Notes: generated by a model not told the origin, from the sequence alone. A stretch of 64,000 nt of DNA from Bacteroidia bacterium (GCA_025454955.1 JALONL010000004.1:118193-182192); one strand, 5' to 3'; shown: positions 9,886 through 19,212, counted from the stretch's first letter. Made by a program: numbers and translations.

Positions 9886-9896
9886 CAGACAGACGA

Positions 9897-9926
9897 AAAG
9901 CCGGGCAAATGCCCGGCTTTTTAATT
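9897..9926 (+). terminator. Rho-independent terminator of the TonB operon
   Basis: A 10-bp perfect stem (AAAGCCGGGC at 9897-9906 with 9911-9920), a 4-nt loop and a following T-rich tail (TTTTTAATTATTT). Confidence 0.9.
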
Positions 9927-10025
9927 ATTTCCACATTCTGAATTCCCTTTTTTAATGCACTACAATTGCCTGAAGAAAAACTTCTCCGCTCAAAAATCCG
10001 TAACTTTACAGTAAAGCGAAAAAGT

Positions 10026-11522
10026 ATGCGAGTACAACGTTTTTTGATGCTGCTGGGTGGTGTGGGAATTACTGCGGGGATGTTTGTAAGCGGCTGCCGC
10101 CGCGATATGCCTGCCGATCTTACCGAGCGTGGCTATCCGGTGGAAATAGCCAAAATTCTGATTACCAAATGTGCCGTTTCGGGCTGTCACAATACGCAAA
10201 GCGCGGGTGCGGCGGCGGGGCTTGATTTGAGTTCGTGGGATGCACTCATGCGCGGCGACAGGAACGGGGCGGTAGTGATTCCATTCTCGCACGAATACAG
10301 CACGCTGTTTTTATTTACCAATCATTTCAATGATCTGGGTGCATTTAACGAGCCCACCATGCCTTTGCAGGCCGATCCGCTGAGCCGCGAGGAAGTAATA
10401 CGCCTGCGCGACTGGATGGATGCCGGTGCGCCCGATGCCAACGGAAATATTGCTTTCAGCGGCAATGCGAACCGGGCCAAATATTACATCACCAACCAGG
10501 GCTGCGATGTGGTTACGGTGTTCGACCAGCAAACCGGCCTGCAGATGCGAAAGATTAAAGTGGGCGCAGAAGGTGTGGTTGAATCGCCGCACAACGTAAA
10601 GCTTTCGCCCGACGGGCAGTTCTGGTATGTGGTTTTCTCGAACGGCCGCTACATTGAAAAATACCGCTGCTCAGACGATGCTTTTGTAGGCCGCATTTTA
10701 CTTGGGCCAAACGCCAACATTGCCTACGGCAGTTGGAATACATTTTCTATTACCCCCGACGGACAGCGGGCTTATGTGGTGGACTGGAATCCAAACGGCC
10801 GCATTGCACAGGTGAATTTAAACACCATGCAGTTTGAGCAGATGTTTCAGGGCTCGGGGTTGCTCATACAGCCGCACGGTTCGGCCATACATCCCAATGG
10901 CGATACGCTTTACGTAACCTGCAACCAGGGCAATTACATCTACAAATTCGACATCAGTTTCCCGCAGTTTACCACTTCGCCCGATAAGGTGGTGATAGAC
11001 GGTACATCGCTGCCGCTGAACACCAACAGCGAAAATGCCCACGACATGATTTTTTCGCCCGATGGCACGAAGCTGTATATCACCAGTCAGCACTCCAACA
11101 AAGTGCGTGTGCTGGATGCAAACACCATGCAGCTTGTGGCCACCATTCCCGTGGGCGTGTATCCGCAGGAACTGGCCATTTCGCAAAACCAGCCGTATCT
11201 GTTTATTACCTGCATGGAAGACACGGCCACTTTTCCGGGCAACCGCGGTTCGGTGTATGTAATCAATACGCTTACAAACACCGTGGAAGCCAGTATAAAC
11301 TCGGGCTTCCAGCCACACGGTGTGGCGGTTGACGATGCCAAAGGACTTTGCATAGTAGCCAACCGCAACGTGGCATCGGGCGGTCCGGCTCCGCACCACA
11401 CCACCAACTGCGGCGGACGAAACGGCAATGTGGTTTTCATTCGCATGAGCGACATGCGCGTAATACCCGGCAGCCGCATCGAACTGGCGGTTGACCCCTA
11501 CTCGTGCGTGGTAAGGCCATGA
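10026..11522 (+). CDS. YVTN-type beta-propeller lipoprotein with N-terminal cytochrome-like domain
   Basis: The ATG at 10026 gives a lipoprotein signal (…AGMFVSGC); the longer frame has no signal peptide. Residues about 30-140 resemble a cytochrome c-like domain, with KCAVSGCHN placed as a heme site but spaced C-x4-C-H instead of CxxCH, and a possible distal Met (TMPLQADPLS). The rest is a seven-bladed YVTN/lactonase-like propeller with repeats such as HNVKLSPDGQFWYVVFSNG, MIFSPDGTKLYITSQHSN and PHGVAVDDAKGLCIV. It probably acts in the periplasm or on the outer membrane in redox or binding. The next gene overlaps its stop by 4 bp, suggesting coupled translation. Confidence 0.8.
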   Translation: MRVQRFLMLLGGVGITAGMFVSGCRRDMPADLTERGYPVEIAKILITKCAVSGCHNTQSAGAAAGLDLSSWDALMRGDRNGAVVIPFSHEYSTLFLFTNHFNDLGAFNEPTMPLQADPLSREEVIRLRDWMDAGAPDANGNIAFSGNANRAKYYITNQGCDVVTVFDQQTGLQMRKIKVGAEGVVESPHNVKLSPDGQFWYVVFSNGRYIEKYRCSDDAFVGRILLGPNANIAYGSWNTFSITPDGQRAYVVDWNPNGRIAQVNLNTMQFEQMFQGSGLLIQPHGSAIHPNGDTLYVTCNQGNYIYKFDISFPQFTTSPDKVVIDGTSLPLNTNSENAHDMIFSPDGTKLYITSQHSNKVRVLDANTMQLVATIPVGVYPQELAISQNQPYLFITCMEDTATFPGNRGSVYVINTLTNTVEASINSGFQPHGVAVDDAKGLCIVANRNVASGGPAPHHTTNCGGRNGNVVFIRMSDMRVIPGSRIELAVDPYSCVVRP

Positions 11523-11932
11523 GCGGCGAAACCAAATACATAGTGCTTTTTGACGGGGTATGTAATTTTTGCAACGCCGGTGTAAACCGCATCATTACGC
11601 ACGACCCGAAAGACCGTTTCAGGGTGGCTCCGCTGCAATCGGCCATTGCCGTTAAACTGCTTGAGCCCTTTGGCATAAAAGCCGAAAATTTAGACAGCGT
11701 GGCATTGATAGAAAACGACAAAATCTATCAGCGTTCCACCGCCGCGCTGCGCATTGCCCGCCGCATGAGCGGGGCCTGGCCGCTGCTGTTTGTGTTTATT
11801 ATTGTTCCGCCTTTTCTGCGCGATGCGGTGTACGACTGGGTGGGCCGCAACCGCTACAAATGGTGGGGAAAACGCGAGGCGTGTATGGTGCCCACGCGGG
11901 AGATTCGTCAAAAATTTCTTGCCACAAATTAA
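11519..11932 (+). CDS. DCC-family thiol-disulfide oxidoreductase (YuxK-like)
   Basis: A 137-residue protein starting inside the stop of the preceding gene (ATGA overlap). Near the N-terminus it has VLFDGVCNFCNAGVN, the DxxCxxC motif that names the DCC family, followed by a hydrophobic stretch around residue 90 and WWGKREACMVPT at the end. Family members are thioredoxin-like and thought to act in thiol chemistry; their substrates are unknown. Coupling to a cytochrome-like lipoprotein suggests a redox partner, which is inference. An earlier in-frame ATG at 11504 is less likely. Confidence 0.85.
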   Translation: MSGETKYIVLFDGVCNFCNAGVNRIITHDPKDRFRVAPLQSAIAVKLLEPFGIKAENLDSVALIENDKIYQRSTAALRIARRMSGAWPLLFVFIIVPPFLRDAVYDWVGRNRYKWWGKREACMVPTREIRQKFLATN

Positions 11933-11995
11933 TGCGCCGCTCTTGCAATTCCCCGGAATGAGATATCTTCGAATACTTAATTATTCCATTTGCCC

Positions 11996-12880
11996 ATGTC
12001 GCGCATCGAAATCCTGAAAACCTACAAACTCTATATCGGCGGCCAGTTTCCGCGCACCGAATCGGGTCGTTATTATCCGCTTACCGATAAAAAGGGCAAG
12101 GTATTGGCCAATATCTGCCTCAGTTCGCGCAAGGATTTCAGGAATGCCGTGGTGGCTGCACGCGGCGCATTTGGCGGCTGGAGCGGCCGCAATGGCTACA
12201 ACCGCAGTCAGATTCTCTACCGCATTGCCGAAATGCTGGAAGGCCGCAAAGCACAGTTTATCGAAGAACTCATGCAGCAGGGCCTCACCAAAACCGCCGC
12301 CGAAAAAGAAGTGGCTCTTTCGGTTGACCGCCTGGTGCATTATGCCGGCTGGTGCGATAAATATCAGCAACTATTCAGTACGGTAAATCCGGTGCAATCG
12401 TCGCACTTCAACTTCTCGGTGCCCGAGCCTACGGGCGTGGTGGCTGTGGTGGCTCCGCAGGATACTTCGCTTGCCGGGCTGGTATCGGTAATTGCGCCGG
12501 TAATTGCGGGCGGCAATACCTGTGTGGTGCTGGCTTCGGAAAGCAAGCCGCTTTGCGCCATTACATTTGGCGAAGTGCTGGCTACGTCTGATTTGCCCGG
12601 CGGTGTGGTAAACATTCTCACCGGCCAGACCAAAGAACTGCTCAGCCATATCGCCTCGCACATGGATGTGAATGCACTCGTAATGGCCACGGCCAACGCC
12701 GCCGACTGGAAACTGGCGCAGGAAAAAGCAGCCGCCAATGTAAAACGTACATATAACTGGAGCGATAACAACTGGAGCGATGCCTCGGCACAGAATCCGT
12801 ATTTCATTATCGACCTGCAGGAAGTAAAAACCACCTGGCACCCAATTGAGCAGATTGGTGCGGGCGGTGCCAAATATTAA
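11996..12880 (+). CDS. Half-length aldehyde dehydrogenase-like protein lacking the catalytic domain
   Basis: A 294-residue protein (ATG 11996; a TTG lies two codons earlier) that aligns with the N-terminal, NAD-binding half of aldehyde dehydrogenases: LYIGGQFPRTESGRYYPL at the start, the Rossmann stretch VVAVVAPQDTSLAGLVSVIA and GGNTCVVLASE. Full enzymes have about 480-500 residues with a catalytic Cys and Glu in the second half. Here the chain ends with IIDLQEVKTTWHPIEQ and a stop, and a terminator follows, with no remaining ALDH coding downstream in any frame I checked. It is either a dedicated short family or a catalytically dead regulator. The clean frame argues against recent decay. Confidence 0.75.
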   Translation: MSRIEILKTYKLYIGGQFPRTESGRYYPLTDKKGKVLANICLSSRKDFRNAVVAARGAFGGWSGRNGYNRSQILYRIAEMLEGRKAQFIEELMQQGLTKTAAEKEVALSVDRLVHYAGWCDKYQQLFSTVNPVQSSHFNFSVPEPTGVVAVVAPQDTSLAGLVSVIAPVIAGGNTCVVLASESKPLCAITFGEVLATSDLPGGVVNILTGQTKELLSHIASHMDVNALVMATANAADWKLAQEKAAANVKRTYNWSDNNWSDASAQNPYFIIDLQEVKTTWHPIEQIGAGGAKY

Positions 12881-12942
12881 TTTGATCTGATTGCGCAATT
12901 CGCAGTTACTTCCCTGAAACTGTAATTACCCGAAAAAAAGAA

Positions 12943-12976
12943 AACCGCCTCCTTTTGTGGAAGCGGTTCTTTTTTT
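12943..12976. terminator. Bidirectional terminator between convergent genes
   Basis: Stem AACCGC (12943-12948) with GCGGTT (12963-12968), extended inward past one mismatch by three pairs, flanked by A runs on the left and seven T on the right. It serves the ALDH-like gene on plus and the T9SS gene on minus. Confidence 0.75.
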
Positions 12977-12991
12977 GCCGGAGGCGAATTA

Positions 12992-13825
12992 TTAATTCTG
13001 AATAAGCACCTTGCGGGTAATGGCTGATTTCCCGTCGTTGATTGTTACATTGTAAATACCGTTGCTCAGGTTGAGCGTATTGAATGTAACGTAGCTGCTG
13101 GTTACTCCGTTCAGGTTAGCCGTATTTACCACACGTCCGCTCATATCGGTAATCATTACCTGAAGATTGGTGGGACGCGGAAGGTTAAATGCCACATTGA
13201 GCGCATTCATAACCGGGTTCTGCGAAATGGTAATGCCTTCGTCGAACAGGATTTCGGTAAGTCCAACACCTGTGCCGTGCAAAAGTGTTATATCATCCAC
13301 CAGCATATTGGTTGCACTGGCACCGTTTCCTGACTCAACCGAGCTAAAGTTAAGTACGTGAGAGCCTGCGGTAAGGGCAGGAATGGTGATCGTTACAGCG
13401 GTATAAGCCGAATTGTACTGTGCCGAATCGAAAGAAGAGGTAGCCCATAGCACATTACCATCGATATCTACCATGAGCGAGTCGTCAACCACACCTCCGT
13501 TGGTGGGTAAGTAATACAGGAAGCGCAGTACGGCAGGCCCGGCCGAGGGAATGGTGAATGTTTGGGTGAGTGTGCCTACTTCGAGAATTCCTGAACCGCC
13601 AAACCAGGCATACCAAGAGCCGGAGGCAGGCGCACAAGGACCGTTACAGTTGCCGCAACCGGCATCGCAGAAAACAGTCATGAAGTTGGTTGACGTGGAT
13701 GTCCAGTCGGTACTGGAGCCGGAGCCCGAAAGTTCGATGCTGGTGTCGGCCAGAATTTGGGCAATTTGAGCCTGAGCGGTGAATGCTCCGGCCGAGAAAA
13801 GGAGTGCAAGTAAAAATTTTTTCAT
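12992..13825 (-). CDS. Secreted protein with T9SS type A sorting domain
   Basis: A 277-residue secreted protein with signal peptide (ends AFTAQAQ). The first half has a cysteine cluster (CDAGCGNCNGPC) followed by a beta-rich domain with PSAGPAVLRFLYYLP and SHVLNFSSVESGN, similar to jelly-roll domains of surface proteins. From about residue 200, GITISQNPVMNALNVAFN leads into a type A T9SS C-terminal domain ending TRKVLIQN. It should be exported by type IX secretion. The function of the mature domain is unknown. Its upstream region (13850) has a near-consensus minus -7 box, TACATTTA. Confidence 0.85.
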   Translation of the reverse strand: MKKFLLALLFSAGAFTAQAQIAQILADTSIELSGSGSSTDWTSTSTNFMTVFCDAGCGNCNGPCAPASGSWYAWFGGSGILEVGTLTQTFTIPSAGPAVLRFLYYLPTNGGVVDDSLMVDIDGNVLWATSSFDSAQYNSAYTAVTITIPALTAGSHVLNFSSVESGNGASATNMLVDDITLLHGTGVGLTEILFDEGITISQNPVMNALNVAFNLPRPTNLQVMITDMSGRVVNTANLNGVTSSYVTFNTLNLSNGIYNVTINDGKSAITRKVLIQN

Positions 13826-13970
13826 GTGATGGTTAGGTTATGTTAGATTGTCTAAATGTAGAACATTCGAATTATATCTCACAACCTGTTTGCAGTAAAA
13901 TCCCGGATTTTCAGTTACCCATATAGTTAAAATGCCCGCCGTAGCCAATGAGAATGACTAAGTTTGAGCA

Positions 13971-14786
13971 ATGAATTACGACCCGGAATACCTCTTTAAC
14001 CTGGCTTCGCACGCGGCAATGGAAGCGGGGAAAGTGATTATGCAGATTTACGAAACCGGTTTCGATGTCGATTACAAGGCTGATGATTCACCGCTTACGC
14101 AGGCCGACCGTGCATCCGATAACATCATAAGCAAGGTGCTGGCCGAAACCGGCATTCCAATTCTTACCGAAGAAGACGATGCCAATCATCCCTACGAAGA
14201 ATACCGCTCGAAATGGACACAATGCTGGATTGTGGATCCGCTCGACGGCACAAAGGAATTTGTAAAACGCAACGGCGAATTTACCGTGAACATTGCCCTT
14301 TGCGCAGGCGGCCTGCCGGTATTGGGCATTGTGTATGCACCTGCCAAAGGGTTGTTTTACTACGCCGCAAAAGGCCGCGGAGCCTGGCGTTGGGATATTA
14401 CCGATATACACGCCGCCCTGCCCGGTTTCGATGCGGCCATGCGTTTGCCCTTGCAGCCATTGCCCGGCGTGTTTACCATAGCAGGAAGCCGCTCGCATTC
14501 ATCGCCCGAAACGGAACAGTTTGTAAAAGCACAGCAGGCCCGTTTCGGTGAGGTGGAGTTTTTGCCTTCGGGCAGTTCGCTTAAATTTTGCATGGTGGCC
14601 GAAGGCAGGGCGCATGTGTATCCGCGGTTTGCGCCTACCAGCGAGTGGGACACGGCAGCCGGACATATCATTGCCCTCGAAAGCGGTGCCAATGTGCGCA
14701 CCTGGCCGCAGGGAAATGAACTTCGGTACAACAGGCAAAATCTCCTCAATCCATACTTCATCGTAACGGCGGCTGAAATTGATTAA
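13971..14786 (+). CDS. cysQ: 3'(2'),5'-bisphosphate nucleotidase CysQ
   Basis: A 271-residue inositol-monophosphatase-fold enzyme that dephosphorylates 3'-phosphoadenosine 5'-phosphate, the by-product of sulfate activation. Metal-binding motifs are all present: EEDD near residue 66, [12 protein letters not shown] near 85 and SEWDTAAGH near 225. It lies directly ahead of gmd/fcl (33 bp to gmd), so sulfation-related nucleotide recycling and GDP-fucose synthesis may be co-expressed, perhaps for a sulfated or fucosylated surface glycan. A -7 box TAAGTTTG at 13959-13966 lies right before the ATG, suggesting a very short leader. Confidence 0.93.
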   Translation: MNYDPEYLFNLASHAAMEAGKVIMQIYETGFDVDYKADDSPLTQADRASDNIISKVLAETGIPILTEEDDANHPYEEYRSKWTQCWIVDPLDGTKEFVKRNGEFTVNIALCAGGLPVLGIVYAPAKGLFYYAAKGRGAWRWDITDIHAALPGFDAAMRLPLQPLPGVFTIAGSRSHSSPETEQFVKAQQARFGEVEFLPSGSSLKFCMVAEGRAHVYPRFAPTSEWDTAAGHIIALESGANVRTWPQGNELRYNRQNLLNPYFIVTAAEID

Positions 14787-14818
14787 ATTTGCCGCTTATC
14801 TCCTTACTCAGTGCGATA

Positions 14819-15907
14819 ATGGCCAAAGTTGCTTTAATTACCGGGGTTACCGGTCAGGATGGTGCTTACCTTGCCGAGCTGCTTTTGCAGAAAGGCTACG
14901 AAGTACACGGCATTAAACGCCGAAGTTCTCTCTTCAACACACACCGTATTGACCATCTCTACCACGACCGGCATGAGCAGGGCCAGCCGTTTCAGCTTCA
15001 TTACGGCGATCTTACCGACTCTACCAATCTCATTCGCATTGTGCAGGAAGTACAGCCCGACGAGATTTACAACCTCGCCGCACAATCGCATGTAAAAGTA
15101 TCGTTCGAAACGCCCGAGTACACGGCCAATTCCGACGCGCTGGGCACACTGCGCCTGCTGGAAGCGATACGCATACTCAAGCTCGAAAACAAAACGCGTT
15201 TTTATCAGGCTTCCACTTCCGAGCTTTATGGTTTGGTACAGGAAATTCCGCAACGCGAAACCACACCGTTTTACCCGCGCAGCCCTTACGGGGTGGCCAA
15301 GCTGTATGCATTCTGGATTACCAAAAACTACCGCGAGGCTTACGGCATGTATGCCTGCAACGGTATTTTGTTTAACCACGAAAGCCCCATACGCGGCGAA
15401 ACATTTGTGACCCGCAAAATTACACGCGCGGCGGCCCGCATCAAACTCGGCCTGCAGAAAAAGCTCTACCTCGGCAACCTCGATGCCGAACGCGACTGGG
15501 GCCACGCCCGCGACTATGTGGAAGGCATGTGGCGCATGTTGCAGCAAGATACGCCCGATGATTATGTGCTGGCCACCGGCATAAAGATCTCAGTGCGCGA
15601 ATTTGTAAACTGGTCGTTTGCCGAGGCCGGAATTACCCTGCGCTGGGAAGGAAGCGGTGTTGATGAAAAAGGCATAGACACCGCCAGCGGCGAAGTACTT
15701 GTGCAAATTGACCCGCAGTATTTCCGCCCGGCCGAGGTTGATCTGCTTGTGGGCGATGCCACCAAAGCCCGCACGGTGCTTGGCTGGGAACCCAAAGCCA
15801 CAGTGCAGGAACTTTGCCGCGAAATGGTACAGTCGGACATGAAACACTTTGAGCGCGACCGTTATCTCATAGACGGCGGCCACACCGTATCACGTTTTCA
15901 CGAATAA
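14819..15907 (+). CDS. gmd: GDP-mannose 4,6-dehydratase
   Basis: A 362-residue short-chain dehydrogenase/reductase that converts GDP-D-mannose to GDP-4-keto-6-deoxymannose, the first step to GDP-L-fucose. It shows the nucleotide-binding [15 protein letters not shown] at the N-terminus, [18 protein letters not shown], the catalytic ASTSELYG and YGVAKLYA (YxxxK), and [16 protein letters not shown], all characteristic of Gmd. The ATG at 14819 starts exactly at the Rossmann strand; the longer frame begins with a non-ATG codon. The next gene, fcl, follows by 2 bp. Confidence 0.97.
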   Translation: MAKVALITGVTGQDGAYLAELLLQKGYEVHGIKRRSSLFNTHRIDHLYHDRHEQGQPFQLHYGDLTDSTNLIRIVQEVQPDEIYNLAAQSHVKVSFETPEYTANSDALGTLRLLEAIRILKLENKTRFYQASTSELYGLVQEIPQRETTPFYPRSPYGVAKLYAFWITKNYREAYGMYACNGILFNHESPIRGETFVTRKITRAAARIKLGLQKKLYLGNLDAERDWGHARDYVEGMWRMLQQDTPDDYVLATGIKISVREFVNWSFAEAGITLRWEGSGVDEKGIDTASGEVLVQIDPQYFRPAEVDLLVGDATKARTVLGWEPKATVQELCREMVQSDMKHFERDRYLIDGGHTVSRFHE

Positions 15908-15909
15908 AC

Positions 15910-16887
15910 ATGGGCACGCTGTTAACTGCCGAATCGAAAATATTTGTGGCCGGGCACCGCGGCATGGTTGGCTCTGCCATTGTGCGGCGTTTGCAGCAAA
16001 ACGGCTGCCACAATATTGTTACGCGCACTTCCAAAGAACTCGACCTGCGCAATCAGGCGGCGGTGAACGATTTTTTTGAGCGCGAAAAGCCCGAGTTTGT
16101 ATTTCTGGCAGCGGCCAAAGTAGGCGGCATTGTGGCCAACAATACCTTCCGTGCCGATTTTATTTACGAAAACCTCATGATTGAGGCCAACGTAATTCAT
16201 GCCGCGCATGTGCATGGCGTAAAAAAGCTGCTTTTTCTTGGCTCCACCTGCATTTACCCTAAAATGGCTCCCCAGCCTTTGCAGGAAGATGCGTTGCTTA
16301 CCGGCCTGCTCGAACCTACCAATGAGCCTTACGCCATTGCCAAAATTGCAGGCATAAAAATGTGCGATGCTTACCGCGCACAATACGGCTGCAATTTCGT
16401 ATCGGTGATGCCTACCAATTTGTACGGCCCGAACGATAATTACGACCTGCACAACTCGCACGTAATGCCCGCGCTGCTGCGCAAGTTTCACACTGCCAAA
16501 GCCACCAGAGCCGGGTATGTCGAAATCTGGGGCACCGGCACACCGCTGCGCGAATTTCTGCATGTGGACGATATGGCCGATGCTTGTGTGTATGTGATGA
16601 ACCACTGGAACGAGCCCGGATTCCTGAACATTGGCACCGGCTCCGACATCAGCATTGGCGATCTGGCCAGGCTCATCGGCCAGGTAGTGGGTTTCACCGG
16701 CGAGTTGCGTTTCGACAGCAGCAAACCCGACGGCACACCGCGCAAACTTACCGACGTAAGCCGCCTGCACGCACTGGGCTGGACACACCGCATCGACCTC
16801 GAAACCGGCCTGCGGAGTGTATATAACGACGTGAAGCCCCTGTTCGATCAGGAGCTGGCCGGCCACCACGTATTGCGCGAAGCATAA
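15910..16887 (+). CDS. fcl: GDP-L-fucose synthase
   Basis: A 325-residue SDR enzyme that epimerises and reduces the Gmd product to GDP-L-fucose using [19 protein letters not shown] is the cofactor loop, [13 protein letters not shown] holds the catalytic Ser/Cys region, and [13 protein letters not shown] is the YxxxK motif. [20 protein letters not shown] and [16 protein letters not shown] are also typical. Pairing with gmd in a tight operon gives a complete GDP-fucose pathway from GDP-mannose. Confidence 0.97.
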   Translation: MGTLLTAESKIFVAGHRGMVGSAIVRRLQQNGCHNIVTRTSKELDLRNQAAVNDFFEREKPEFVFLAAAKVGGIVANNTFRADFIYENLMIEANVIHAAHVHGVKKLLFLGSTCIYPKMAPQPLQEDALLTGLLEPTNEPYAIAKIAGIKMCDAYRAQYGCNFVSVMPTNLYGPNDNYDLHNSHVMPALLRKFHTAKATRAGYVEIWGTGTPLREFLHVDDMADACVYVMNHWNEPGFLNIGTGSDISIGDLARLIGQVVGFTGELRFDSSKPDGTPRKLTDVSRLHALGWTHRIDLETGLRSVYNDVKPLFDQELAGHHVLREA

Positions 16888-16898
16888 CTCATTTTCAA

Positions 16899-17486
16899 AT
16901 GACCGAAAAAACATTTCGTTTCTCACTCGAAGGAGAAACCAGCCTCCGTTTGCATTATCGCCGCGTGCAGGAAACCGACCGTGCCGCCTGGCTTGAGTTT
17001 TGCCGTTTTCCCGATTCACTGAAATATATTTTCTCGCCAAACGACATCAAATCGCCCGAAGAAAATCTTGAGGTGTGGTTTGAGCGCATAAACCACCGCT
17101 ACACGAATAATCTGGGCGGCATGAATGCACTCATTGAAAAAAGCAGCAATGCCTTTGCGGGCCAATGCGGGCTGCTGGTGCAAACGGTAGATGAAATTGA
17201 AGAGCTCGAAATCGGCTACTCGCTCATGCCTGCATTTCGCGGAAAAGGTTTTGCCACCGAAGCTGCCCAAAAATGCCGCGACTATGCGTTTGAAAATAAT
17301 TTCAGCCCCTCGCTCATTTCCATTGTGCATATAGATAATGTTGCCTCGCAGCGCACCGCGCTGGCCAACGGCATGCAGCACAACAAACAAACCCTGCACA
17401 AAGGCGATCCGGTAATTATTTTCAGAATTACCCGCGAAGCCTGGGAAAAGCTTCGCCAGGCGGGGCATTCCGGAAATATAGAATAA
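16899..17486 (+). CDS. GNAT-family N-acetyltransferase (RimJ/RimL type)
   Basis: A 195-residue GNAT protein. The acetyl-CoA motif reads LEIGYSLMPAFRGKGFATEAA at about residues 105-125, followed by the usual VHIDNVASQRTALANGM segment. It follows fcl by 11 bp and could acetylate an amino-sugar or a peptide N-terminus; the substrate cannot be told. Its last codons overlap the first of a series of palindromes (from 17477), so its 3' end is shared with the control region of the next operon. Confidence 0.88.
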   Translation: MTEKTFRFSLEGETSLRLHYRRVQETDRAAWLEFCRFPDSLKYIFSPNDIKSPEENLEVWFERINHRYTNNLGGMNALIEKSSNAFAGQCGLLVQTVDEIEELEIGYSLMPAFRGKGFATEAAQKCRDYAFENNFSPSLISIVHIDNVASQRTALANGMQHNKQTLHKGDPVIIFRITREAWEKLRQAGHSGNIE

Positions 17487-17651
17487 ATTACCTATAAAAT
17501 AAAATATAGGCTTTTTTACCTATATTTCTAATTATAGAATAAATTACCTATATATTGGAAACCGGCACCTTTGCTCTTTCTGCGAAAGTGCAGGAGTTTA
17601 AAATATAGAATAAATTACCTATATTTTGAATTATAGGCTTTTTTACCTATA
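17477..17651 (+). promoter_or_regulatory. Array of five 20-bp palindromic operators on a 28-bp grid
   Basis: Five sites have the form TATAG-N10-CTATA at 17477-17496, 17505-17524, 17533-17552, 17604-17623 and 17632-17651. Sites 1, 2 and 3 are 28 bp apart, as are 4 and 5. Three are identical copies of one core (TATAGAATAAATTACCTATA) and two of another (TATAGGCTTTTTTACCTATA), alternating. Each neighbouring pair is separated by 8 bp. The last site lies between the -33 and -7 boxes of the satD promoter. This is what an operator array for a cooperative DNA-binding protein looks like; the downstream HTH protein is the obvious candidate. Confidence 0.75.
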
Positions 17652-17655
17652 TTTG
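17625..17655 (+). promoter_or_regulatory. Promoter of satD-DUF3307 operon
   Basis: TTTG (17625-17628), 19 bp, TATATTTG (17648-17655): a near-perfect Bacteroidota promoter. Its spacer is filled by palindrome 5 and the right arm of that palindrome overlaps the -7 box, a position typical of repression. Start of transcription is expected near 17662, 8 nt before the ATG. Confidence 0.75.
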
Positions 17656-17669
17656 AAAAAAGTAAACTC

Positions 17670-18407
17670 ATGCCATTTGCCGTAATTACCGGAGATATAA
17701 TAGGATCATCAAAACTCAAAGATGGGCAGGAAAGGGCGTTGTTGGCCCAAAAGCTCAAAGAGTGCCTTGTGTTTACTGCCAAAGCAAGAACAAATCTGGA
17801 AATTACCCGGGGCGATTCATTTCAGGTAATTGTGCATGAATATAAAGATGCCCTGTTTGCCGCTGTTTACATCAGGTGCTTTTTAAAAACAATTCTTAAG
17901 CCGGGTGTGGAAGTAAAAAAAAGCACCAACAGGAAAAAGAAAAAAACGGGACGAAATGCATTTGTAAGTGCAGGCGGAAAAGAGATACGGGATGGCGTAC
18001 TGATAACCGATGCAAGGCTGAGCATAGGAATAGGTGATATCAATTACAAAGCGAAAAAGCTATCTGAATCAGACGGCACAGCCTTTCATAATTCAGGGCG
18101 GGGTTTTGATGCGCTTTTAAAAGACAGAAATCTTTCCATTACCACAGACAAAAATATCACCACACAAAAATCGCTTGAACTGATTTGCGAGTATGTAGAT
18201 CATATTATTAAAGGCTGGTCGTTTAATCAGGCCGAAGTAGTGCTTGCCTTGCTGAAAGCCGGGAATAAGGAAATAAAGCAAAGCGACCTGGCAAACAAAT
18301 TCGGAATCACACAACCCTCGCTGAGCCAGCGAATAAGTTCGGCAAACTGGGAATTACTTAAAAAGTCAATCAGCGTTTCGCGCGAAATGCTGGCTCAGGA
18401 AATTTAA
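17670..18407 (+). CDS. SatD-family protein with C-terminal helix-turn-helix
   Basis: A 245-residue protein. The N-terminus FAVITGDIIGSSKLKDGQ is the conserved opening of the SatD family, whose members resemble nucleotide-cyclase-like or regulatory domains and whose biochemical role is poorly defined. Residues about 195-235 (NKEIKQSDLANKFGITQPS, then LSQRISSANW) form a helix-turn-helix that could bind DNA. A basic lysine-rich stretch lies near 85-95. It stands in front of a DUF3307 membrane protein with 11 bp between them, a pairing that recurs in bacteria. Autoregulation through the upstream palindromes is my inference. Confidence 0.85.
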   Translation: MPFAVITGDIIGSSKLKDGQERALLAQKLKECLVFTAKARTNLEITRGDSFQVIVHEYKDALFAAVYIRCFLKTILKPGVEVKKSTNRKKKKTGRNAFVSAGGKEIRDGVLITDARLSIGIGDINYKAKKLSESDGTAFHNSGRGFDALLKDRNLSITTDKNITTQKSLELICEYVDHIIKGWSFNQAEVVLALLKAGNKEIKQSDLANKFGITQPSLSQRISSANWELLKKSISVSREMLAQEI

Positions 18408-18418
18408 ACTCCCGCATC

Positions 18419-19153
18419 ATGCTCTTTCTGAAATTGCTGCTCAGCCACCTGCTCACCGATTTTGTGTTGCAGCCGGGCAAATGGGTGAAAGACCGTAACG
18501 AAAAAAAACATAAATCAGTTTATCTGTACCTGCATGGCGCCATTGCGGGTATTCTGGCAGGAATATTTACCGGAAATTTTATCGTGCTGCTTGTGGTATT
18601 GATTACGCACACGGGTATTGATTTATGGAAAAGTTATAAGGCCGATAAACTGATCTATTTTTATATCGATCAGTTTCTGCATTTGCTTGTATTGCTTTTC
18701 TGCTGGGTATATATGGGCAATGATACTCAGATGGCAATAATGACGCAGCTGGGAGAGCATATTGAACGGTTGGCAAACAACAGAAATTTTCTGGCCATAA
18801 TTACCGGTTATGTGTTTGTAATCTGGGTGGCGCGCATAATAATTGCAAAAAGTATAAAAATCTGGTACGATAAAATAGCCGATACACTTGGCGGCGATAC
18901 GCTGAGCAATGCCGGCATGTGGATAGGCATAAGCGAACGTACCATTACATTTACACTCGTATTGGTAAATCAGTACGAAGCAATCGGTTTGCTGATTGCC
19001 GCAAAATCAATTATCCGTTTCAGGGAGAAATCGGAATCGCCGGTAAATAATGATTTACTGCGCAGCCAGACAGAATACGTACTCATTGGCACGCTGTTAA
19101 GTTTCGGCATGGCGCTGCTGGCAGGAATTGCCGTAAAAACAATACTATTGTGA
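18419..19153 (+). CDS. DUF3307 integral membrane protein
   Basis: A 244-residue protein with about six to seven hydrophobic helices. The N-terminal LLLSHLLTDFVLQPGKW and LYLHGAIAGILAG are the family hallmark of DUF3307, with conserved His and Asp within the first helices, and THTGIDLWKSYKAD follows. Function is unknown. It is co-transcribed with the SatD-family protein and overlaps the open frame of the next gene by 4 bp, although the true start of that gene is probably downstream. Confidence 0.85.
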   Translation: MLFLKLLLSHLLTDFVLQPGKWVKDRNEKKHKSVYLYLHGAIAGILAGIFTGNFIVLLVVLITHTGIDLWKSYKADKLIYFYIDQFLHLLVLLFCWVYMGNDTQMAIMTQLGEHIERLANNRNFLAIITGYVFVIWVARIIIAKSIKIWYDKIADTLGGDTLSNAGMWIGISERTITFTLVLVNQYEAIGLLIAAKSIIRFREKSESPVNNDLLRSQTEYVLIGTLLSFGMALLAGIAVKTILL

Positions 19154-19212
19154 GCCCGAAAACCGAAACTTCCGGCCAGCTTAGCCAGTATAACGAGCCG
19201 AACCACCACCGC

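Noticed and set aside
12881..12942. A frameshifted second half of the aldehyde dehydrogenase after 12880
   Set aside because: Only about 60 bp precede the terminator and none of the frames shows ALDH motifs.
17477..17651. Possible CRISPR mini-array, because of repeated 20-bp units with fixed spacing
   Set aside because: Repeats are palindromes in two alternating versions, spacers are 8 bp, and no cas genes are present; operator sites fit better.
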